Origin: Marinobacter salarius
GTDB taxonomy: Bacteria > Pseudomonadota > Gammaproteobacteria > Pseudomonadales > Oleiphilaceae
NCBI GenBank assembly: GCA_000831005.1
Contig: CP007152.1
Span: 4,402,001-4,466,000 of the forward strand
Length of the DNA stretch: 64,000 nucleotides
Reading direction: 5' to 3'
Both the position numbers and the translations under genes were made by a program. Each line of letters starts with the position of its first letter. Position 1 is the stretch's first letter. The notes below the pieces were generated by a model, which saw only the letters and a list, made by a program, of their open reading frames with translations, did no database searches and was not told the DNA's origin. Shown piece after piece: positions 31,625 through 40,404 of this stretch.

Positions 31625-31945
31625 TTGGGCAAAGTTACGTTTATCGAACATGATCAAACTGAACATGTCGCAGAATTCAAAGCTGGTTCCTCGGTAATGC
31701 AAATCGCTGTTGATAGCGCCATTCCCGGTATCGACGGGGATTGTGGGGGGGAGTGCGCCTGCGGTACCTGCCACGTTATCGTCACGAACGAATGGTTCAG
31801 CAAGACAGGCACGCCTGGCAATGAGGAAGAACAAATGCTGTCAATGACACCGGAGCGGGCGAGCACTTCGCGCCTGGGCTGCCAGGTGGTACTGACTGAT
31901 GAAATGGACGGCATGACCGTGCATTTACCCGAGTTCCAGATGTGA
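31625..31945 (+). CDS. 2Fe-2S ferredoxin for CYP153
   Basis: A 106-residue ferredoxin of the putidaredoxin/adrenodoxin type. The cluster cysteines are in CGGECACGTC followed by the fourth in RLGCQVV. The likely start is TTG at 31625 (GKVTFIEHDQTEHVAEF), six bases after AGGAG; the longer open frame upstream lacks a good ribosome site. It ends 14 bp before the P450 start. It carries electrons from the FAD reductase at 33445 to the P450. Confidence 0.9.
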   Translation: MGKVTFIEHDQTEHVAEFKAGSSVMQIAVDSAIPGIDGDCGGECACGTCHVIVTNEWFSKTGTPGNEEEQMLSMTPERASTSRLGCQVVLTDEMDGMTVHLPEFQM

Positions 31946-31959
31946 ACACAGGAGGACGC

Positions 31960-33371
31960 ATGCCAACACTGCCCAGAACATTTGACGACATTCAGTCCCG
32001 ACTGATTAACGCCACCTCCAGGGTGGTGCCGATGCAGAGGCAAATTCAGGGACTGAAATTCTTAATGAGCGCCAAGAGGAAGACCTTCGGCCCACGCCGA
32101 CCGATGCCCGAATTCGTTGAAACACCCATCCCGGACGTTAACACGCTGGCCCTTGAGGACATCGATGTCAGCAATCCGTTTTTATACCGGCAGGGTCAGT
32201 GGCGCGCCTATTTCAAACGGTTGCGTGATGAGGCGCCGGTCCATTACCAGAAGAACAGCCCTTTCGGCCCCTTCTGGTCGGTAACTCGGTTTGAAGACAT
32301 CCTGTTCGTGGATAAGAGTCACGACCTGTTTTCCGCCGAGCCGCAAATCATTCTCGGTGACCCTCCGGAGGGGCTGTCGGTGGAAATGTTCATAGCGATG
32401 GATCCGCCGAAACACGATGTGCAGCGCAGCTCGGTGCAGGGAGTAGTGGCACCGAAAAACCTGAAGGAGATGGAGGGCTGATCCGATCACGCACCGGCGA
32501 TGTGCTTGACAGCCTGCCTACAGACAAACCCTTTAACTGGGTACCTGCTGTTTCCAAGGAACTCACAGGCCGCATGCTGGCGACGCTTCTGGATTTTCCT
32601 TACGAGGAACGCCACAAGCTGGTTGAGTGGTCGGACAGAATGGCAGGTGCAGCATCGGCCACCGGCGGGGAGTTTGCCGATGAAAATGCCATGTTTGACG
32701 ACGCGGCAGACATGGCCCGGTCTTTCTCCAGGCTTTGGCGGGACAAGGAGGCGCGCCGCGCAGCAGGCGAGGAGCCCGGTTTCGATTTGATCAGCCTGTT
32801 GCAGAGCAACAAAGAAACGAAAGACCTGATCAATCGGCCGATGGAGTTTATCGGTAATTTGACGCTGCTCATAGTCGGCGGCAACGATACGACGCGCAAC
32901 TCGATGAGTGGTGGCCTGGTGGCCATGAACGAATTCCCCAGGGAATTTGAAAAATTGAAGGCAAAACCGGAGTTGATTCCGAACATGGTGTCGGAAATCA
33001 TCCGCTGGCAAACGCCGCTGGCCTATATGCGCCGAATCGCCAAGCAGGATGTCGAACTGGGCGGCCAGACCATCAAGAAGGGTGATCGAGTTGTCATGTG
33101 GTACGCGTCGGGTAACCGGGACGAGCGCAAATTTGACAACCCCGATCAGTTCATCATTGATCGCAAGGACGCACGAAACCACATGTCGTTCGGCTATGGG
33201 GTTCACCGTTGCATGGGCAACCGTCTGGCTGAACTGCAACTGCGCATCCTCTGGGAAGAAATACTCAAGCGTTTTGACAACATCGAAGTCGTCGAAGAGC
33301 CCGAGCGGGTGCAGTCCAACTTCGTGCGGGGCTATTCCAGGTTGATGGTCAAACTGACACCGAACAGTTAA
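31960..33371 (+). pseudogene. cyp153A: CYP153A alkane omega-hydroxylase (one frameshift)
   Basis: About 470 residues, matching Marinobacter CYP153A enzymes from memory. It starts at the ATG after GGAGG (PTLPRTFDDIQSRLINATSRVVPMQRQ). It carries the I-helix GGNDTTRNS with the acid/Thr pair, the ExxR helix (SEIIRW), and the heme loop FGYGVHRCMGN with the Cys ligand. One base appears lost at about 32480, splitting the gene after KNLKEMEG; the other frame continues LIRSRTGDVLDSLP. It hydroxylates terminal carbons of medium-chain alkanes or fatty acids. A C was probably lost in a short run, so the gene may be intact. Confidence 0.93.
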
Positions 33372-33444
33372 TTAACCGATTGACCAGGATGGCATCCGAA
33401 CGTGTGGAGAGTCCAATCCCAGGGCACAGCGAAAGAGATAGCCT

Positions 33445-34695
33445 ATGGTAAGCAAACGTAAAGAGAGGACGGTCATTGTTGGCGGTGGGCACGCAGCAGG
33501 TGCCCTCCTGACAGCCTTACTCCAAAAAAAATATCAACATGAGGTCGTTCTGGTGGGGAATGAACCTCATCCGCCCTACCATCGACCGCCGCTGTCCAAG
33601 AATTACCTGACAGGAGACGTTGATCAGGAGTCGCTGTACCTGAAACCGCGCTCGGTATACGAGAACGCAGGCCATCAGTTGCGGCTCGGTGTGCGCGTCG
33701 AACAAATTGATCGGGACAGTAGCACCATCAGCTTGTCGGATCAGAGCAGGCTGCAATACGATCGACTGGTCCTGGCCACCGGGTCACACCTTCGACACCT
33801 GAACGCGCCCGGGGCTGACTTAAATGGCATTCATTACCTGCACGACATAGCTGATTCAGAGGTACTGCGTGAACAGTTAGTTGCTGGAAAGCGCCTGGTC
33901 GTCGTGGGTGGTGGTTACATCGGCCTTGAGGTGGCGGCCAGTGCCAACAAAAAAGGTGTTAATGTCACGGTGCTAGAAGCCGCCGAACGTCTTATGCAGC
34001 GCGTTACGGGCCCGGAAATATCAGCGTTCCTTTACGACAAACACCGTGGCGCCGGCGTGGACGTACGTCTGAACACAGCGGTAACCGGCTTCGAAGCGGG
34101 CGATCAGGGGCATGTGGCTGGCGTGACGTTGGCGGACGGAAGCACCGTACCGGCCGACATCGTCCTTGTGTCGATCGGCATTATCCCGGAAACCGCTCTG
34201 GCTAAGGACGCCGGCCTGCCCTGTGATAACGGTATTATTGTTGACGAATTTACCCGTACCGAGGACCCCGCCATCTTGGCGATCGGTGACTGCACCCGGC
34301 ACCGGAATCTTTTCTTCGAGAAGATGCAACGACTCGAGTCTGTCGCCAATGCTGTCGATCAGGCTCGTACAGCCGCGGCAACCCTGATGGGTGAGGAGAA
34401 ACCCTATGATAGCGTTCCATGGTTCTGGTCAAACCAGTACGATGTTCGTCTGCAGATGGTAGGATTGTCGCAAAATCATGATCAGCGAGTGGTTCGAGGC
34501 ACCCCCGAGGATAAAGGATTTGCCGTGTTCTATCTCCGCGAAGGCTGTGTTATTGCTGTTGACGCGGTCAACCTGCCCCTTGCTTTTTTGGTAGGCAAGA
34601 CACTCGTTCAACAACGCAGAACGATCAACCCGGAACTAATAGAGGATCCGGATACTGAACTGAAATCTTTGGTGAACGGAAGGCTCCAGAGTTGA
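33445..34695 (+). CDS. FAD-dependent ferredoxin reductase
   Basis: An intact 416-residue reductase of the putidaredoxin-reductase type. It has the FAD-binding VIVGGGHAAGALL near the N-terminus, PPYHRPPLSKNYL, the NAD-binding VVVGGGYIGLEVAASANKKG, and the second FAD motif ILAIGDCTRH. The C-terminal WFWSNQYDVRLQMVGL segment is typical. It lies 73 bp after the P450 and completes the three-component electron chain NADH to reductase to ferredoxin to P450. Confidence 0.94.
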   Translation: MVSKRKERTVIVGGGHAAGALLTALLQKKYQHEVVLVGNEPHPPYHRPPLSKNYLTGDVDQESLYLKPRSVYENAGHQLRLGVRVEQIDRDSSTISLSDQSRLQYDRLVLATGSHLRHLNAPGADLNGIHYLHDIADSEVLREQLVAGKRLVVVGGGYIGLEVAASANKKGVNVTVLEAAERLMQRVTGPEISAFLYDKHRGAGVDVRLNTAVTGFEAGDQGHVAGVTLADGSTVPADIVLVSIGIIPETALAKDAGLPCDNGIIVDEFTRTEDPAILAIGDCTRHRNLFFEKMQRLESVANAVDQARTAAATLMGEEKPYDSVPWFWSNQYDVRLQMVGLSQNHDQRVVRGTPEDKGFAVFYLREGCVIAVDAVNLPLAFLVGKTLVQQRRTINPELIEDPDTELKSLVNGRLQS

Positions 34696-34751
34696 AGGCA
34701 ATATGTTGCGTGGCAACCGAAGCAGCCAGTCACCGGAGTGAGCCAATAAAT

Positions 34752-35147
34752 ATGAACTTGATCCTCTTAACAATAAAAGATTGTGACTTTGCGCGACCGC
34801 TATGGGTTGAGGTGTATATCACTGAATCTTGGTTAAATCACACCAAGCACTTAATGTTTTCGGCCTCTTCTGTTGGAAGTGTCACTGTTGAAGCCGTTGG
34901 AAAGTGGCATCCAAGAACGGGCTACTCAGGGTTCAAACTGCAGGCAGTCTGTAAGTCAAACAGAGTGAGATTCAGGCTTTTTGGAGATGTAAATGGGAGG
35001 CGGGTTCTGACATCCGATATTGATATCAGGACACTTGACCAATTGAATCAAAGGTATGGCGCTAATGAAACAGTTTTTTATAGCAAGGACGTACCAGTGC
35101 TGATGGCAATCTATTACTCAACTAAACGGTTAGAGGTTTTTAAATAA
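34752..35147 (+). CDS. Hypothetical protein, 131 aa
   Basis: A frame from ATG at 34752 (MNLILLTIKDCDFARPLWVEVYITESWLNHTKHLMFSASSVGSV) to 35147. It is more A/T-rich than the P450 operon before it and looks like a small beta-rich soluble protein; no family was recognised. Four bases after its stop begins the tail of an IS5 transposase, so the gene marks the start of accessory DNA and may be an orphan or truncated gene. An alternative start at 34692 overlaps the reductase gene and seems less likely. Confidence 0.6.
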   Translation: MNLILLTIKDCDFARPLWVEVYITESWLNHTKHLMFSASSVGSVTVEAVGKWHPRTGYSGFKLQAVCKSNRVRFRLFGDVNGRRVLTSDIDIRTLDQLNQRYGANETVFYSKDVPVLMAIYYSTKRLEVFK

Positions 35148-35150
35148 CGT

Positions 35151-35204
35151 TTGCTGGCTGCATTCAGCAACCTTTTGATCGGTGAAAAATATCTGCTGGC
35201 GTAG
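35151..35204 (+). pseudogene. IS5 transposase C-terminal scrap
   Basis: Eighteen codons (LLAAFSNLLIGEKYLLA and stop) match exactly in protein sequence the end of the complete IS5 transposase at 36223-36277, with several synonymous changes. It is the 3' tip of another, older IS5 copy. Confidence 0.85.
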
Positions 35205-35261
35205 GCCTCAAGTTTGGGAATTCTCGAACATATGATGAAAGAAATGATTTGGGTCACTTAG

Positions 35262-36417
35262 GGAGACTCTGAATAAGTCCCCAAAATCAGCGATAATACG
35301 GCCGTCGTCAACCGCATAGGATCGTTGCCACCATGGATCAGATCACCTTCTCCGAAGCCGAGTACCAGACCAAAAAGCGCAAAACCCGCCGCGAGATCTT
35401 TCTGGAACGGATGGACAAGCTGATTCCGTGGAAGCAGCTGGAAAAGAAGGTAGCCCGTTATTACCCCAAGGGCCAGAACGGACGGCCTCCCTATCCTTTG
35501 TCTGCCATGCTGCGCGTTCACTGCATGCAGTTGTTCTATAACCTCAGCGATCCGGCCATGGAAGATGCATTGTACGAGATCGAATCCATGCGCCAGTTCG
35601 CTGGCCTGAAGCTCGATCGTCTGCCAGACGAAACAACGATCCTTAAGTTCCGTCATTTTCTGGAGCAGCATGGTCTCGGCAAGGTGCTGTTCAAAGAGGT
35701 GAACAAGCACCTGGAGAAAAACGGCCTGATGCTGCGTGAAGGCAGCATTGTTGATGCCACCATCATCTCTGCGTCCAGCTCCACAAAGAACAGTTCTGGC
35801 AAGCGCGATCCGGAGATGCACCAAACCCGAAAGGGCAACGAATGGCAGTTCGGCATGAAGATGCACATTGGCGTCGACGACACACTGGGCCTTATCCATA
35901 GCATCGACACCACTGCTGCCAATGTCCATGACATTGTGCCTTCCGGCAAACTGCTGCACGGTGAAGAGCGCCGAGTCTTTGGTGATGCCGGCTACCTCGG
36001 CATACAAAAGCGAGGCGAGCACAAGCACCGTAAAAATGTGTCTTGGTTCATCGCCAAGCGCCCGGGTTCACGGAAGGCCCTGAATGCTGACAAGCTGAAA
36101 GCCGAGAAAATCAAAGCCAGCATCCCCTCAAAAGTGGAACATCCGTTCCGGTACATCAAGCAGGTGTTCGGCTACAACAAGGTTCGCTATCGCGGCCTGT
36201 CGAAAAACACCAACCGGCTGCACTTGTTGGCCGCGTTCAGTAATCTGTTAATCGGTGAAAAATACCTGCTGGCATAGGGGCAGTGTGCCTATTTTCCGCC
36301 AAAATGGCGGGAAACGGGCAGAAAACATACAAATAAATGGAGAGTTGCGTCTGAATTTTCCGTTTTCTGCTGGCTCAAACGGATGCTGGTGAAAATCGAC
36401 GGTTATTCAGACCTTCC
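35262..36417 (+). mobile_element. Complete IS5-family element, 1156 bp
   Basis: The ends are imperfect inverted repeats, GGAGACTCTGAATAA on the left and the complement of TTATTCAGACCTTCC on the right (13 of 15 match). TTAG is duplicated on both sides (35258-35261 and 36418-36421), which fits the YTAR target of IS5-group elements. One intact transposase gene fills most of it, and a ~140-bp noncoding tail follows. It appears to be an insertion that has not been disturbed since. Confidence 0.9.
35333..36277 (+). CDS. IS5-family transposase
   Basis: An intact 314-residue DDE transposase. It has MDQITFSEAEYQTKKRKTRREIFLERMDKLIPWKQLE, RPPYPLSAMLRVHCMQLFYNLSDPAMEDALYEI, GSIVDATIISA (first Asp), RRVFGDAGYLG (second Asp) and EHPFRYIKQVFGYNKVRYRGLSKN (Glu and YR region). 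The length and motifs are those of the IS5 subgroup. It appears functional and is the only complete IS5 copy of the three pieces in this region. Confidence 0.94.
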   Translation: MDQITFSEAEYQTKKRKTRREIFLERMDKLIPWKQLEKKVARYYPKGQNGRPPYPLSAMLRVHCMQLFYNLSDPAMEDALYEIESMRQFAGLKLDRLPDETTILKFRHFLEQHGLGKVLFKEVNKHLEKNGLMLREGSIVDATIISASSSTKNSSGKRDPEMHQTRKGNEWQFGMKMHIGVDDTLGLIHSIDTTAANVHDIVPSGKLLHGEERRVFGDAGYLGIQKRGEHKHRKNVSWFIAKRPGSRKALNADKLKAEKIKASIPSKVEHPFRYIKQVFGYNKVRYRGLSKNTNRLHLLAAFSNLLIGEKYLLA

Positions 36418-36660
36418 TTAGCTTTCTGTAATTGGCGAGTACAATGTATGCGCCGCGAACATGATCAGTCTTTGTTCGTCATGGCATCGAACACGTTTTT
36501 GTGGCTAACTGAGACCAACGTTTTATTAACGTACTGGAAGACCGATTTGCCGATGGAGATTCTTGATAACCTGCTTCATCGATACCCCCTTCGATTTCGC
36601 AGTGTGGCAAGCCCCAATATCCTAGACACCTGACAGCTTTGTGAAGTACTGCTTTTCTAA

Positions 36661-37002
36661 GGAGGCTCTGAATAAGTCTCCAAAATCAGCGATAATACGG
36701 CCATCGTCAATCGCATAGGATCGTTGCCAGCATGGATCAGATCACCTTCTCCGAAGCCGAATACCAGACCAAGAAGCGCAAGACCCGTCGCGAGATCTTT
36801 CTGGAACGGATGGACAAGCTGATTCCGTGGAAGCAGTTGGAGAAGAAGGTAGCCCGTTATTACCCGAAGGCCGGAACGGACGGCCCCCTTATCCGCTGCC
36901 TGCCATGCTGCGGGTTCACTGCATGCAGTTGTTCTATAACTTGAGCGATCCGGCCATGGAAGACGCGCTGTACGAGATCGAATCCATGCGGCACTTCGCG
37001 GG
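36661..37002 (+). pseudogene. IS5 element 5' fragment
   Basis: It starts GGAGGCTCTGAATAAGTC, preceded by CTAA (a YTAR target), and follows the complete copy's sequence through the start of its transposase (MDQITFSEAEYQTKK...). It contains a frame break at about 36870 (YYPKAGTDG where YYPKGQNGR is expected) and stops matching after CACTTCGCGGG at 37002. It is the left third of an IS5 copy. Confidence 0.85.
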
Positions 37003-37010
37003 TAAATGGC

Positions 37011-37106
37011 ATGGATGCAGTTGTCCCTATCTACAGTGAAGACGAGATCGCTGATGCAGTGAAATATATTGAATCCGACCGGTATGAGCACGGTGACGAG
37101 GATTGA
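37011..37106 (+). CDS. Short frame, possible tail of a lost gene, 31 aa
   Basis: Directly behind the IS5 fragment a frame reads MDAVVPIYSEDEIADAVKYIESDRYEHGDED and stop. It is acidic and well-formed, and it looks like the C-terminus of a small protein whose front was replaced by the IS5 piece. No family was recognised, and it may not be expressed. Confidence 0.25.
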   Translation: MDAVVPIYSEDEIADAVKYIESDRYEHGDED

Positions 37107-37205
37107 GAGAGATTAAATCTACAGAACTATCTGCTTAGCGCTACAATCTGACCCTGGGCTCCCCCCCACTTCATTAAACACATATCTATAATAATTAGGG
37201 ACCTC

Positions 37206-37439
37206 ATGAGCAGAAAACAATATGAAAAACTTTTAGAACGCCCCCACTACCAAGAGCTAGTGAAAGTATTGCAAACCAGCGAGGAGCACGAAATCCTTTA
37301 AGCAGTCAAGCATGATAGAGCGAGTGAATTAACCCTAGAACAGCAAGGACGGCTAAAGGATTACTTGATGAAGGTGAAAAGGCCCAAAACAGTGAATTTG
37401 CCTTTGGTTAGGGCAGATAAGAGCAAAGCGGGACTATAG
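37206..37439 (+). pseudogene. Small basic protein gene with an in-frame stop
   Basis: ATG at 37206 opens MSRKQYEKLLERPHYQELVKVLQTSEEHEIL, then TAA at 37299. The same frame continues AVKHDRASELTLEQQGRLKDYLMKVKRPKTVNLPLVRADKSKAGL to TAG at 37439. Together this would be a ~77-residue helical, basic protein. The in-frame stop suggests a point mutation. Function is unknown. Confidence 0.35.
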
Positions 37440-38189
37440 ACTTACATGGTCTGGCCCCCCGTTTTACTACCGCTCATTGTCAGTAAAATTCGGTTCCTGC
37501 GCCGGACGACGAATTTAGCACTTTGCGTGGAAACTGAAATCAGCTCGATATTCTAGAATTTACTTTAAGTTTGTTTAGCACTTTCTGTGGAAATCGTGCC
37601 GTAAGTTCATGATTTAGCGTTACAGAGATTTAGTGCTTTCTGTGGTCGTCCAACACGCTGAGCCCAGACTCGACACTCCCGTACCCTATGCCACCACCTC
37701 AAGCACTGTCTTCCAGTTCAACACTGTCCATCTCTGGATTGGTCGGTTTTTTGCAATCGCACACCGTTCCTGAATCAATTGTTTCTTTGTCTCTGATGAC
37801 GACTGGGCTTTTGTGTTATCTCGTCGTGCTGTATCGCAATCTGTAAACAGGCCTAGAGCTAAATCGTTGGTGCATCGGGTGCGATTCGCTTTCCAGCAGG
37901 CCCAGCACTTCGGGCTTGAGCAGGTACTTGGGCATGGTGCCCAGCTTTCAGCCGATAACCGCCCTCTTCCGATCCTTTCAGTATGGCGGCAAGCGCCGGT
38001 AAAACCACAAGAAACGGGGGCCGGTTGACGAACTAACGAACGCCGTCTGGAAGAAAAGGTTAGTAGGCGTCGTCCAGCTTTTCCTTTTGGGAAAACTTGC
38101 ACCAAATCCTTGCCATCCTCCCGATAACCCCATAGCATCCAAAAGGTTGTAAAGGACTAAGGACAACACCGGACAAGGAAGAAGGAACA
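37440..38189. other. 750-bp stretch without a convincing gene; three short direct repeats
   Basis: The stretch holds three copies of a TTTAGCACTTTCTGTGG-like motif in one orientation (about 37514, 37575 and 37630; the first has TTTGCG and the third TTTAGTG), spaced about 55-60 bp. Such repeats are typical of terminal binding sites in IS21-type and similar elements, but I found no transposase beside them. The longest frame (minus strand, 37686-38138) has an unnatural composition. The last ~30 bases (GGACAAGGAAGAAGGAACA) carry the ribosome site of the next gene. Confidence 0.4.
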
Positions 38190-40181
38190 ATGTCCTACCA
38201 GCTCTACGTGACGGGCGGCTATGGTTTTACCGAAGCCATCCTGCCGACGCTGCTGCACCCCTCAAATGCCGTGGATATTGCCCGGGACTATTTTACCCGT
38301 GGTTACCAGGGCCAGCATATCGACCTGCCTCCGGATGCAGATGTTTCCCATACCGGCAACCTGACCGACACACAGAAACAAACCCTGCTGGAGGACCTGC
38401 AAGAGGGGCGCCTGGTGCTGTCCAGCCGTTATGAGCCGGGCTTTGACCTGTTCACCGAAACCCAGGCCAACCCAGACACCCTGCGTAGCGACTTGCCGCC
38501 CACACTCCGGCAACGCCTCCAGCAACACTGGCCGGGCCGATCACGGGGCGGTGCCACCGCTGCCCGCTCTGACTCCCTGGCACCGGCCAATGAATCATCC
38601 GCTCCTTCACCAGAGCCCCCTGCGCCAGCAGCCCCCGTGCCGGGCGCCGGCCCTTACCGTGTCACCCTGGCCTATCGTTGGTTAGATGGAACCGGCGTGG
38701 CCGGTCTTCCCTTTACCCTGGCAACGGACGATGAGGAAATAACAGGCACGTTGGACCCAAACGGCGAAGCCCACATTGAGGGGCTTAACGGTCGGTTCGC
38801 CTTCGTCCGCCTGAGCTCGGACGCTTCTGACGACGAAGTGGGTCAGCAACGCCGGGCGATTCAGCATGCCCTGACAGAAGTACTGAAGCATGAACAACGA
38901 GAGGCCGATGCTGGAGCGGGAATACCAACAGATGCCTTGGCATCAGCGTATGGCCGTCAGCACCGGTGCTGCCTTCCAGGGGGGTGCGGACGCCGGTATT
39001 GGGCTCTTGCAGTTCGTTGACAGCATGGCAGACCTGGCTTCCCCCTCCCAGTCCCTGATGGACGGACTGAAGGCAGCCTGGATCGCCAGTGAGAACAGTT
39101 CAGACGCCTCCTGGTACGAGTCCTATCGGGCGAACTACAACGAGACCCGCCACAAACGCTGGTCGAGGCCCTGGGCTTCAATCCCACGGACATCTCCCGT
39201 GAGGACGTGGCCGAAGCGTATGAGCTGACCAACCTGGTGATGGCAGACCCCATACTCCGGGAAAGCCTCAACGACTTTGTGGCCGAATACGCCAGTATCC
39301 AGCACCACACCGAGGTTACTTACTTAACCGGGGCCGTGGCCTTTGACCTGATATTGATGGCGGTGCTGGCCGTGGCAACCGGCGGTGCTGCCGCAGTGGG
39401 GGCAGCCGCAGGCAGGATTCGTCACGCGGGCCTGTTAGCGTCTTTGGGCAAGACCGTTAAGGCCTATTGTGCCGCCGTACGCAGACAGCGCCTGAGGTAT
39501 CTCTGGCGGAGTACTGACCTAAAGAAGAAAAACCATCTGGAAGCCAGGGCCTCCAAGCGGGTTGAAGGTCAGGAGTTGAAGCCTGCCAAGAATGTTCCAA
39601 ACAAGTTTGGTGAGGTGTACGCTAAGGCTCCAGCAGCTAAATTGGAAATCGATACAATCGCAGACGAAATCGCCGAAATGTTCGGTGGCCAAGTTGCAAA
39701 AGCACCAATCAAATCTCAAGATCGAGCTACCCAGAAAATCATGAATGATTACGATGGCGATGCGACGAAGATCAAAGACTTGGCGAGGAATACCATCATA
39801 GTCTCTCCAGAAAAAATGGACGCTGTAGCAGCGGAGTTAGCCAAGCGAGGTGCAAACGTCAAGGTAATAAATGGGACAACTGATCCATTAGGCTACAGTG
39901 GTGTTAATTCTACGATTAAAACCCAAGCTGGAATCTTTGGTGAGGTTCAAGTAAATACACCTGCGATGATCTACGCGAAGGAATCAGAGTCAGTGGCAAG
40001 GGTATTGCTCGGTGATGATTTATATACTTCCATTGCATCTAAATCCGGAATTCCTGGTGGTCAGGGCCACAAATTCTACGAGGAATGGCGGGTGCTGAGT
40101 CCAAGTAGTACTCAAGCGCAGTCAGTTTCTGAACAAAGCCAAGAGTACTATGAAGCGATAAGGAAAGCTAATGGCTATTAA
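38190..40181 (+). CDS. Polymorphic toxin with C-terminal RelA/SpoT-type synthetase domain (two frame breaks)
   Basis: Three frames join into one ~664-residue protein. The N-terminal part (MSYQLYVTGGYGFTEAILPTLL...) leads to a Pro/Ala-rich linker and a beta domain (PYRVTLAYRWLDGTGVAGLPF). Then come a helical region (LEREYQQMPWHQRMAVSTGAAFQGGADAGIGLLQFVDSM), a Gly/Ala hydrophobic segment (LILMAVLAVATGGAAAVGAAAG) and the C-terminal toxin. The last ~170 residues show the synthetase pattern: KSQDRATQKI, KDLARNTIIV, DPLGYSGVNSTIKT, GEVQVNTPAMIYAKE, GHKFYEEWR. Breaks at about 38915 and 39165 each need one base. The architecture resembles secreted or contact-delivered effectors. No delivery signal was identified. 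Confidence 0.75.
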
Positions 40182-40404
40182 TAAAGGGAAGCTGTTTTCT
40201 GAAAAAGATGTGTACATAGATTATTCGTTTGAGGAAGTTATGTATCGCTGGGATCATAAAGCAGAGAAAATTCACGTTAAGTTTTATGGTGAAGATGAAA
40301 AGCCAGATCCTATCCCTCACGATAATCGCTTGTTTAATGAGGCCTTGTTGTCTGGCAAGGAAATTACTTATGAAGAGTATTTAGAAGGTAAAAGTGTTGA
40401 GTAA
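40171..40404 (+). CDS. Small acidic protein, candidate immunity partner
   Basis: A 77-residue protein (MAINKGKLFSEKDVYIDYSFEEVMYRWDHKAEKIHVKFYGEDEKPDPIPHDNRLFNEALLSGKEITYEEYLEG...). It starts 11 bp inside the end of the toxin gene and ends 11 bp inside the hydrolase gene. The overlaps indicate translational coupling of all three. It is strongly acidic, as immunity proteins that plug toxin active sites often are. No family was recognised. Confidence 0.65.
   Translation: MAINKGKLFSEKDVYIDYSFEEVMYRWDHKAEKIHVKFYGEDEKPDPIPHDNRLFNEALLSGKEITYEEYLEGKSVE

Noticed and set aside
37686..38138. A 150-codon minus-strand frame upstream of the toxin gene.
   Set aside because: Composition is unnatural (many Cys, Arg, Ser), neighbouring frames look equally plausible, and no motif was found.
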